DNA of 24,049 bases from contig JBDKUD010000331.1 of the NCBI GenBank assembly GCA_039679805.1, positions 1 to 24,049 of the forward strand, in the 5' to 3' direction. Made by a program: the position numbers and the translations under genes. This DNA comes from JBDKUD01 sp039679805 (GTDB lineage Bacteria > Bacillota > Syntrophomonadia > Syntrophomonadales > Syntrophomonadaceae). Below, in pieces: positions 16,011 to 21,701 of the stretch (position 1 is the first letter of the stretch; each line of letters starts with the position of its first letter). Under the pieces are notes generated by a model. That model had not been told where the DNA came from, ran no database searches, and saw only the letters and a list, made by a program, of their open reading frames with translations.

Positions 16011-16487
16011 TTATACAGCAACAATCTTTCTTGCCTCTTTTTGTTTCGATAATATTTTAAATTCCTCATAAAAGTCGATAATTTCTACTCTAATTAAAAT
16101 ATGATCCTCTGTTCGCAGAGCTCTTTCTATGTTTCCAAAACTGTTTTTGCCAAACTCTTTAACAACTTCGATACTATCCAGATTTTCTACATGTTCGCTG
16201 TATTTATTGTGAACTTGTTCATAAACTCCATAATATAATTCCTTAATCTGTCTTATTCTCTTGTCAAGGTGATTAATATCAAATTCATCTTTCTCGATGA
16301 TATGTAAAACACTATGACATAAGTTATGAATAAGTTGATTTTGAAAAATGGCAACCATCAATTCACGTCGATATTGCTTACATAGCAGATATCTCATGTA
16401 GTCATTTAGTTCTTTCTTACCATTTACCCCTAGTAACTGGTAAGAATTCAGGAGTTCTATGTCGTTTGTAGTCAGCCCCTCAAACAC
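16011..16487 (-). CDS. Hypothetical 158-aa helical protein
   Basis: This protein is not recognised. Its 158 residues are rich in Leu, Glu, Lys, His and Ile and look mostly helical; there is no signal peptide, membrane segment, zinc-type cysteine cluster or catalytic motif. The start is GTG at 16487, seven bases after AGGAGG, and that ribosome site is paired in a 12-bp hairpin (16493-16523), so translation is probably regulated. The gene is 29 bases upstream of the beta-CASP RNase and likely cotranscribed, suggesting a role in RNA or nucleic-acid handling, but this is only context. Confidence 0.7.
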   Translation of the reverse strand: MFEGLTTNDIELLNSYQLLGVNGKKELNDYMRYLLCKQYRRELMVAIFQNQLIHNLCHSVLHIIEKDEFDINHLDKRIRQIKELYYGVYEQVHNKYSEHVENLDSIEVVKEFGKNSFGNIERALRTEDHILIRVEIIDFYEEFKILSKQKEARKIVAV

Positions 16488-16492
16488 AAATA

Positions 16493-16523
16493 AACCTCCT
16501 TTAGCTTTATACTAAAAGAGGTT
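16493..16523 (-). promoter_or_regulatory. Ribosome-site-sequestering hairpin before the 158-aa gene
   Basis: On the minus strand AACCTCTTTTAG (16523-16512) pairs with CTAAAGGAGGTT (16504-16493), 12 pairs with one G-U, around a seven-base loop. The paired arm holds the AGGAGG used by the GTG at 16487. Translation should be low unless the hairpin opens. Confidence 0.75.
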
Positions 16524-16524
16524 C

Positions 16525-16552
16525 AACTAAACATATAATAATTCCTTTAGTT
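16525..16552 (-). promoter_or_regulatory. Upstream hairpin with alternative pairing to the sequester arm
   Basis: AACTAAA and TTTAGTT (16552-16546 and 16531-16525 on the minus strand) pair perfectly. The segment CTAAAGGA (16550-16543) copies the ribosome-site arm and could also pair with TCTTTTAG of the sequestering hairpin, which would free AGGAGG. Bistable behaviour is inferred, not shown. Confidence 0.4.
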
Positions 16553-16579
16553 AATTATCGTAATATTGTTAGGCTATTC

Positions 16580-16634
16580 GAGTATATTCCTCACATTATT
16601 TACTTTTAATTTACATTTAAATGGAATATTACTC
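16580..16634. repeat. Imperfect inverted repeat at the alaT 3' end
   Basis: GAGTATATTCC (16580-16590) pairs with GGAATATTACTC (16623-16634) with one bulged base, around a 32-base AT-rich loop. The right arm reaches the alaT stop codon. No uridine run follows, so terminator function is doubtful. Confidence 0.35.
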
Positions 16635-17806
16635 TATCTGTGTCGATTTATAAACCTTCCCATTCGTTCTATGGCTTCCTCAATATCACTTATACTGGCA
16701 GCATAGCAGCATCTAATAAAACCATCTCCAAAAGTTCCAAACGCATTTCCAGGTACCACTGCCACCTTTTCTTCAGCCAACAGCTTTTCGCAGAACTCCT
16801 CACTGTTCATACCAGAATTCTTTATTGAAGGGAAACAGTAAAACGCCCCCTTGGGTTCGAAACAATCCAGCCCGATTTCTCTTAACCCGTTTACCATTAT
16901 GCGGCGCCGGTAATTGTAATTATCAACCATTTTTCTCATTTCACCTTCACCGTTACGTAAAGCTTCATAAGCTGCTTTTTGTCCCATAATAGGTGCACAC
17001 ATGATGGTATACTGGTGTATTTTAGTCATGGCAGCTATGATATCGGGATGGCCACAGGCATAACCTACCCGCCATCCGGTCATAGCATAAGCCTTGGAAA
17101 AACCGTTAAGCACCAGAGTCCGGTCTTTCATTCCTGGAAATGATGCTATGGATACGTGTTCACCATCATAGGTAAGTTCGGAATAAATTTCATCGGAAAT
17201 AACGATTAAGTCATTTTTAATAATTATATCCACCAGAGCTTCCAGGTCTTCCTTATACATGATACCCCCGGTAGGATTATTGGGATATGCCAGTATTAGG
17301 ACTTTACTCCGGGGAGAAATACTAGCTGCCAGGGAATCAGGCATTAACCGGTACTGGTCTTTATCATAAGTCTGAACCGGCACTGGTTTTCCATAGGCCA
17401 GCATAGTTCCCGGGCCATAGGACACATAAGAAGGCTCAGGAACCAAAACTTCATCCCCTGGTTCCAGCAAGGTTCGTAAAGCCAGGTCGACGGCCTCACT
17501 TACACCAATAGTGACCAATATTTCATTCTGGGGGTCATACTCAACACCTATTTTTCTTTTCTCGTATTTTGATATTTCTTCTCTTAACTCCAATAACCCA
17601 GGATTGGACGTATACATGGTTTCTCCCTGTTCGAGTGAATAAAAACAAGCTTCACGAATATGCCAGGGAGTAACGAAATCAGGCTCTCCTACCCCCAAGG
17701 AAATAACCCCTTTAGTTTGGGAAACCAGATCAAAAAATTTTCTAATTCCCGATGGAGGCATCACACTTACAGTACTATTAATATAATGTTTCATATCATC
17801 CATCAT
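16634..17806 (-). CDS. alaT: PLP-dependent aminotransferase, AlaT-like (alanine transaminase)
   Basis: This 390-residue class I/II aminotransferase should move an amino group between an amino acid (probably alanine) and 2-oxoglutarate/pyruvate. Seen are GEPDFVTPWHI (40-50), YPNNPTGG (174-181), the Asp-Glu-Ile-Tyr at 205-208 that contacts PLP, and the PLP lysine in GFSKAYAMTGWRVGYA (K238). The start ATG overlaps the last base of the upstream regulator stop (ATGA), so the two are translationally coupled. The pair of an Lrp-type regulator and this aminotransferase matches the AlaR-AlaT arrangement known in Bacillus subtilis, and a T-box leader with a predicted alanine specifier lies upstream. 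If the specifier reading is wrong, another amino acid such as aspartate is possible. Confidence 0.8.
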   Translation of the reverse strand: MMDDMKHYINSTVSVMPPSGIRKFFDLVSQTKGVISLGVGEPDFVTPWHIREACFYSLEQGETMYTSNPGLLELREEISKYEKRKIGVEYDPQNEILVTIGVSEAVDLALRTLLEPGDEVLVPEPSYVSYGPGTMLAYGKPVPVQTYDKDQYRLMPDSLAASISPRSKVLILAYPNNPTGGIMYKEDLEALVDIIIKNDLIVISDEIYSELTYDGEHVSIASFPGMKDRTLVLNGFSKAYAMTGWRVGYACGHPDIIAAMTKIHQYTIMCAPIMGQKAAYEALRNGEGEMRKMVDNYNYRRRIMVNGLREIGLDCFEPKGAFYCFPSIKNSGMNSEEFCEKLLAEEKVAVVPGNAFGTFGDGFIRCCYAASISDIEEAIERMGRFINRHR

Positions 17807-18291
17807 GGGCTTACCACCAATCTCTTATCTTCGGTTGGTTCTTCAAAAACAAAATTATCCTGTTTATATCTTTTTAGAATAAAATGACTTACCGTACTCT
17901 CCACACTTTCCAATGTAGACAGCTTATAGGAAACAAACGAAGCAATTTCCTTCATGGTTTCACCGGTTACCATTACTGATAAATCATAGAGTCCACTCAT
18001 CAGGTATACATTCTTAACCTCAGGAAATCGGGCTATTCTATCGGCAATACTATTAAAACCGACATCCCTTTGAGGGGTAACTTTAACATCAATAATTGCC
18101 GTTACACCATCTCCGCCAGCTTTATCCCAGTTAATGACGGTACTATAACCAATAATAGTCTTATCATGTTCTAATCTTTTGATAATGTCGATAATAGTAT
18201 CTTCGCTTTCATCAAGCATTATCGCAATTGTCCTGGAACTTAATTTTGCGTCATACTCAAGCAGGCTGAGAACTTTCTTTTCCAATTCCAT
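17803..18291 (-). CDS. alaR: Lrp/AsnC-family regulator, AlaR-like
   Basis: This protein of about 162 residues is a feast/famine regulator: an N-terminal winged helix-turn-helix (about 1-55, with SRTIAIMLDESEDTIIDIIKRL) and a C-terminal RAM/effector domain (about 65-150, with FPEVKNVYLMSGLYDLSVMV). The start is taken as ATG 18291: GGGGG lies seven bases before it, while ATG 18297 is only one base from it. A longer frame to 18381 exists but would run through the T-box terminator and is rejected. It overlaps the aminotransferase by four bases (ATGA). By analogy with AlaR it probably senses alanine and acts on alaT. Confidence 0.85.
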   Translation of the reverse strand: MELEKKVLSLLEYDAKLSSRTIAIMLDESEDTIIDIIKRLEHDKTIIGYSTVINWDKAGGDGVTAIIDVKVTPQRDVGFNSIADRIARFPEVKNVYLMSGLYDLSVMVTGETMKEIASFVSYKLSTLESVESTVSHFILKRYKQDNFVFEEPTEDKRLVVSP

Positions 18292-18320
18292 GGTCATTCC
18301 CCCTTTTTTTAAATTATGCA

Positions 18321-18363
18321 AAATAAAATAAAAACTCTCATCCCTAAAAAGGGACGAGAGTTT
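18321..18363 (-). terminator. T-box terminator hairpin
   Basis: On the minus strand AAACTCTC (its complement at 18332-18339) pairs with GAGAGTTT (18356-18363) with an inner TCCCT/AGGGA stem and an A-C mismatch between them, followed by a T-rich run (18334-18321). It is the alternative to the antiterminator formed with the T-box element. Confidence 0.9.
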
Positions 18364-18560
18364 AAAATCCCGCGGTACCACCCTGGTTGGCCAATGCCCG
18401 ACTCAAAACATTAACGGCTGTAACCGTCTGGCTTAGGTACATCAATACTTTAACACCAGAACTCACAGATGGCTTTCACCATTGTCCTGTTACCGGCTCT
18501 CACCTACCCCGGCTCTCTTGAAACAGATGACAATAACTACTCTTCTGATCATCGCTTTAC
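18321..18560 (-). ncRNA. T-box riboswitch leader, predicted tRNA-Ala type
   Basis: The conserved T-box element GGGTGGTACCGCGGG reads on the minus strand at 18383-18369. Upstream are a distal Stem I with AGAGAGCCGGGG (about 18507-18496), the loop-E strand AGTA (18541-18538) and its partner GAA (18477-18475). The triplet GCC at 18473-18471, followed by A, sits in the specifier position, so alanine is predicted. The UGGU bulge would pair with a tRNA ending in ACCA, i.e. discriminator A, which agrees with tRNA-Ala but not with tRNA-Ser, the other reading (AGC). Stem III is ACGG/CCGT near 18425-18413. A terminator stem, 18332-18363, follows. Confidence 0.93.
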
Positions 18561-18576
18561 TTATTCGATTTCAATT

Positions 18577-18605
18577 ATGCTATCACTATAAATATATATC
18601 GTCAA
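18577..18605 (-). promoter_or_regulatory. Promoter for the T-box-alaR-alaT transcript
   Basis: TTGACG (18605-18600) and TAGCAT (18582-18577) on the minus strand are 17 bases apart. The start point would fall around 18570, just before Stem I of the T-box. It lies 10 bases after the ubiB-like stop codon. Confidence 0.65.
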
Positions 18606-18615
18606 GATACAAAAT

Positions 18616-20286
18616 TCAATATCTTCCGCTTCTGATTATAGAATAAACAAGGAATAATCCAAGAATCATAGTTGTTATAAAACCGCCCTCAACCAGTGGA
18701 ATTTGATTAATAAGATTATCGCTGGTTTTATCCACAATAAGTGACGTACCAATAATAATACTAGCCACAATTATTGCCAGGGATAGACGATTAGAAATAA
18801 TATCAATTCTAGAGCCCAGTTTATTAACATTAGTATGCTCCATTTTTACTTTTAACTCGCCTTCCTTTAGTAAATACAGAAAATTTTCCAGTTCCCGAGG
18901 AGCTGCTTCTATCAGGTTAGCATAGTCAAAAGCGATATTTTTCATTTTCTCCTTAACATGTTCTGGTGAATACTTCTTCATTAAAACTTTTCGTCCATAC
19001 GGTTCGGCAAGATCAATAATGCTTAATTTAGGATCAAGCTGAGAGATTATATTCTCTACCGTCATAAACATTTTTGCCATCAGGGAAAGTTCCGCTGGCA
19101 CTCTTATTTGATACTTAATAGATAGTTGCACCAATTCCCGCAGTGCCTCTCCAATTTTGATTTCTGATAAAGGTATGCCATAATATTTTTGCTGCAAACG
19201 TGAGATATCCTGCTGTAGTTCCATTTTGTTTATGTATTGGGTCCCTACTCCTAGTTTTAATAATGCGCGGGTAACACCGGCCACATCATAGCGCATCATT
19301 CCGATGAGCATTTCCATACAATTCTGTTTGAGAATTTCATCAACGACCCCCACCTGCCCAAAATCATAAAAAATAATGCTTTCTCCTGCAGTTATTGCTA
19401 TATTACCGGGATGGGGGTCAGCATGAAAGAATCCATGCTCATATACTTGCTTAAAAAGAGCATCGACCAGATTCTTACAAATACTTTCCGTATTATAGTC
19501 AGCTTGCTTGAGTCCGGTAAAATTAGATATTTTGACTCCCCCGATATACTCCAGGGTTATTACCCGACGGGAAGAATAGTCCCAGTATACCCGAGGGATT
19601 TTTACATTCTTACTGCTGGCAAAATTGTTTCTGAACATGTCCGCATTACGTGCTTCCTGATTAAAATCCAATTCTTTGGTAATAGCAGCAGCCAATTCAT
19701 CGACAATATCACTTATCTTATATAACCTTCCCCAGTCGGTCCTTTTCTCCAGCAACTGACTTAGTTCATAAAGAATCTCCAGGTCGGTCTCTACAATCTT
19801 TTCAATTCCAGGGCGCTGGACCTTAACCACCACCCGGTCACCATTTTTAAGATAAGCCTCATGCACCTGAGCAATTGAAGCTGCCGCAATTGGTTCCGGG
19901 TTGAAGTACTGAAAATCATTTTCAATATCTATACCTTCCCGGACACATACGTTTACCACCTGTTCATAGGGAAAAGGAGGAACCTCATTCTGTAATTTTT
20001 CAAGTTCGGCAACATATTCCGGCCCCAACAAATCAGGCCTGGTACTTAAGATTTGCCCCAGTTTAACGTAAGTAGGGCCAAGCTCCTCAATGGCACAACG
20101 AAGTCTCCATGGCATACGGACTAGCGGCACCTGTATCTGGTCCTGCTCCCTGCGGTTTAAGCCCATCCGCCCGCGCAAATCAATACGGTCAAAGATAAAT
20201 CCAAAACCATGTTTAACCAGTATGTTAGATACTTTCTTAAATCTGGTAAAATGATTTATATGGTTAAACCTGCTGCGTATGCGCAT
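18616..20286 (-). CDS. UbiB/ABC1/AarF-family atypical kinase
   Basis: This 556-residue membrane protein belongs to the UbiB (AarF/ABC1) family of atypical kinases/ATPases that support isoprenoid quinone biosynthesis in aerobes and have unclear roles in anaerobes. The family's KxGQ motif is in GPTYVKLGQILSTRPD (about 69-84), the Ala-rich nucleotide loop in AAASIAQVHEA, the lysine in VVVKVQRPG, the catalytic HGFFHADPHPGN and the metal-binding FYDFGQVG. Two hydrophobic segments at the C terminus (IIVASIIIGTSLIV and MILGLFLVYSII) should anchor it in the membrane. ATG at 20286 follows GGAGGAGG. It is preceded by the phasin-like gene and a GC-rich hairpin, which may reduce read-through. Confidence 0.9.
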   Translation of the reverse strand: MRIRSRFNHINHFTRFKKVSNILVKHGFGFIFDRIDLRGRMGLNRREQDQIQVPLVRMPWRLRCAIEELGPTYVKLGQILSTRPDLLGPEYVAELEKLQNEVPPFPYEQVVNVCVREGIDIENDFQYFNPEPIAAASIAQVHEAYLKNGDRVVVKVQRPGIEKIVETDLEILYELSQLLEKRTDWGRLYKISDIVDELAAAITKELDFNQEARNADMFRNNFASSKNVKIPRVYWDYSSRRVITLEYIGGVKISNFTGLKQADYNTESICKNLVDALFKQVYEHGFFHADPHPGNIAITAGESIIFYDFGQVGVVDEILKQNCMEMLIGMMRYDVAGVTRALLKLGVGTQYINKMELQQDISRLQQKYYGIPLSEIKIGEALRELVQLSIKYQIRVPAELSLMAKMFMTVENIISQLDPKLSIIDLAEPYGRKVLMKKYSPEHVKEKMKNIAFDYANLIEAAPRELENFLYLLKEGELKVKMEHTNVNKLGSRIDIISNRLSLAIIVASIIIGTSLIVDKTSDNLINQIPLVEGGFITTMILGLFLVYSIIRSGRY

Positions 20287-20320
20287 GATTAACCTCCTCC
20301 AACAAGTCCATATTGAAATT

Positions 20321-20345
20321 ACTGCCGGAGAAATTCCCCGGCAGT
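20321..20345 (-). terminator. Hairpin between the phasin-like gene and ubiB-like gene
   Basis: ACTGCCGG (20321-20328) and CCGGCAGT (20338-20345) are exact complements around a nine-base loop, a GC-rich stem for this AT-rich DNA. The minus-strand continuation TAATTTCAATA is only a weak uridine tract, so this is a partial terminator or processing hairpin. Confidence 0.6.
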
Positions 20346-20371
20346 TTAAACGACTCGATAAGTTTTAAATA

Positions 20372-20662
20372 CTAACCCAATTTTTCTTCAAGTTTCTTAA
20401 TTCTAGCTTCCAGTGCCTCAAATTCACCCCTACTTACAACTCCGAAATCTTTTCTCCATTCGTCTATTTCTTCACTGATAATGTGACGAATTTCCTTTTT
20501 CTGTTCCTCGCCCTTTTGAATGATTTCATCTACAAACTGCTTGGCTTCATCTTTATTCATTTCACCTTTTTCAGCCATCTCGTTAATCGTTTTTTCCGCT
20601 CTTTCCTTCGTAAGGGATATCGCACCTAGTCCCAAATAAAATGCTTTTTTCATTAAACTCAC
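20372..20662 (-). CDS. Phasin-like PHA granule/regulator protein (COG3937 type)
   Basis: This 96-residue protein looks like the small PHA-synthesis-regulator phasin family: a short hydrophobic N terminus (AFYLGLGAISLTKERA), then a charged helix with KGEMNKDEAKQFVDEIIQKGEEQ and a C-terminal coiled coil ending in ALEARIKKLEEKLG. Such proteins bind granule surfaces or regulate granule number. It starts with GTG at 20662, eight bases after GGGGG; an ATG three codons later is the alternative. It precedes the UbiB-like gene by 85 bases. No PHA synthase is in the window, so a granule role is inference from family and the short length means a chance resemblance cannot be excluded. Confidence 0.75.
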   Translation of the reverse strand: MSLMKKAFYLGLGAISLTKERAEKTINEMAEKGEMNKDEAKQFVDEIIQKGEEQKKEIRHIISEEIDEWRKDFGVVSRGEFEALEARIKKLEEKLG

Positions 20663-20741
20663 ATTATATTCCCCCTATCATAATAAAGAAAATATTTATG
20701 TCTTCCTAATATAAGGATATCATATTCACCAACTTCTTTAT

Positions 20742-20772
20742 ATAATATGCATTTGGAAATAATCTAATTCAA
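20742..20772 (-). promoter_or_regulatory. Weak candidate promoter for the phasin-like gene
   Basis: TTGAAT (20772-20767) is followed 17 bases later by CATATT (20749-20744) or 19 bases later by TATTAT (20747-20742). Neither is a strong match, and no better pair was found in the 80 bases before the gene. Confidence 0.35.
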
Positions 20773-21022
20773 GCAGGCTCTCAATCAAAATCTTAGCAAG
20801 TTGGGAAAAGCAATATATATCCTTAGTACTAATAGTCGTTTCATTAGGAGGTATTAGAGCCACTATCAAACTTTAGCATCGTAATAAGGGAAAAGATTAC
20901 TGGTATATACCTAGCCAGTAACACAGTGGGTAATACGATGATAGCAGCTTGGTTATTAGGTTGTTTAAGGATACGGCTATTAGGATATATAATGATGCAA
21001 TAAGAGAGATGAATAAATAATG
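20773..21022. other. Structured intergenic region with nested stem-loop
   Basis: The gap between the phasin-like gene and the plus-strand gene is 407 bases. At 20876-20945 it has nested dyads: GCATCGTA (20876-20883) against TACGATG (20934-20940), and inside it TTACTGG (20897-20903) against CCAGTAA (20915-20921). An orphan AGGAGG is at 20847-20852, but the frame behind it lacks a usable start. A short open frame (to the stop at about 21001) ends in hydrophobic residues and might be a gene remnant. No known riboswitch was recognised. Confidence 0.5.
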
Positions 21023-21059
21023 CCTCCTTTTTGCTGTATACTGTTGGTTGAAAAGGAGG
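21023..21059 (+). promoter_or_regulatory. Ribosome-site-sequestering hairpin before the 153-aa gene
   Basis: CCTCCTTTT (21023-21031) and AAAAGGAGG (21051-21059) are exact complements with a 19-base loop; the right arm is the ribosome site of the ATG at 21070. A TATACT (21037-21042), a possible -10, lies in the loop. If that promoter is used the left arm is not transcribed; messages begun further upstream would be blocked. Confidence 0.7.
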
Positions 21060-21069
21060 TGAAGATCTC

Positions 21070-21531
21070 ATGGTTAATAATATAACTGATATTAAAAGGC
21101 TGAGGGAATATGGTTGTGAAGATAGTATGGCTAGTAAAGTATTAATAAAACTGTTAAACAACGTCCAAGTATATGTTCCTGATGAGAAAATTTCAATTGT
21201 TTATCCGAAAAGACTATTCGGGAATACAACAGACAAGATATGGGATGAGACGGATCTGGAAATAGTTTTGCTTACCACTGATGATCAGATTATAATTACG
21301 AGCCTTGCGGACGACCAAGGTTTTGTAATTAACATATATGATAAATCAGAAATTGCTAGTATTGTTATAACTGGTAATATTACCGAATATGATCACCAAG
21401 TAAGCCCCAGTGCTATATTAAGGTTTAAAGATGGAAATGATTTAATTTTAGATAGTGCCGAAGACGCCAACGAATACTGGGTAAAGGGATATACTACGGC
21501 AATTACCTCAATAATAAAACAACTTCTTTAA
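21070..21531 (+). CDS. Hypothetical 153-aa protein
   Basis: This is the only plus-strand gene and is not recognised. The 153 residues begin with a helical segment (about 1-32) and continue with alternating hydrophobic and polar residues typical of beta strands (for example VQVYV, KISIVY, LEIVLLT, QIIITSL, SIVITG), ending in a helix (AITSIIKQLL). That strand-rich body with a C-terminal helix resembles PH-like folds, a shape guess only. There is no signal peptide, membrane segment or cysteine pair. It has a strong AGGAGGTGAAGATCTC ribosome site, sequestered by the hairpin at 21023-21059, and a clear terminator after it, so it is a monocistronic unit. Convergent with the large signalling gene. 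Confidence 0.75.
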   Translation: MVNNITDIKRLREYGCEDSMASKVLIKLLNNVQVYVPDEKISIVYPKRLFGNTTDKIWDETDLEIVLLTTDDQIIITSLADDQGFVINIYDKSEIASIVITGNITEYDHQVSPSAILRFKDGNDLILDSAEDANEYWVKGYTTAITSIIKQLL

Positions 21532-21563
21532 TAGATCTTACGTTTCCATACTTATAACTCAAC

Positions 21564-21605
21564 ACCCCTCTAAACCCGTTTTTAAGGGCTTGAGGGGTTT
21601 TCTAA
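21564..21605 (+). terminator. Intrinsic terminator after the 153-aa gene
   Basis: ACCCCTC (21564-21570) pairs with GAGGGGT (21592-21598), with an inner CCC/GGG, followed by TTTTCTAATTTT. It is 33 bases after the stop codon. Confidence 0.85.
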
Positions 21606-21672
21606 TTTTATGAACACGTCATCTTGTTATGTAAACTAGGATATTTTCTGCAATGCAGGGCCCTGTATATCG

Positions 21673-21695
21673 AGCATTCCCTAAGAGGGAATGCT
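21673..21695. terminator. Perfect 9-bp hairpin at the convergent gene end
   Basis: AGCATTCCC (21673-21681) and GGGAATGCT (21687-21695) are exact complements around a five-base loop, immediately after the stop of the minus-strand signalling gene. No T-run follows on the minus strand, so it may be a Rho- or stability-type end. A 10-bp palindrome, CAGGGCCCTG, lies at 21656-21665. Confidence 0.5.
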
Positions 21696-21701
21696 AAGTA
21701 A

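Noticed and set aside
16580..16634. alaT-end inverted repeat as an intrinsic terminator
   Set aside because: The loop is long, AT-rich and no uridine run follows on the minus strand.
18292..18381. Long N-terminal extension of the Lrp-like regulator
   Set aside because: The extra frame runs through the T-box terminator hairpin and lacks a ribosome site; the wHTH begins right after ATG 18291.
18471..18477. Serine (AGC) as T-box specifier
   Set aside because: It would lack the following A, and the UGGU bulge calls for discriminator A, whereas tRNA-Ser usually has G.
20844..21161. Minus-strand 105-aa open frame
   Set aside because: It overlaps the plus-strand gene, its hairpin and the nested stem-loop, has no ribosome site and reads as low-complexity hydrophobic sequence.
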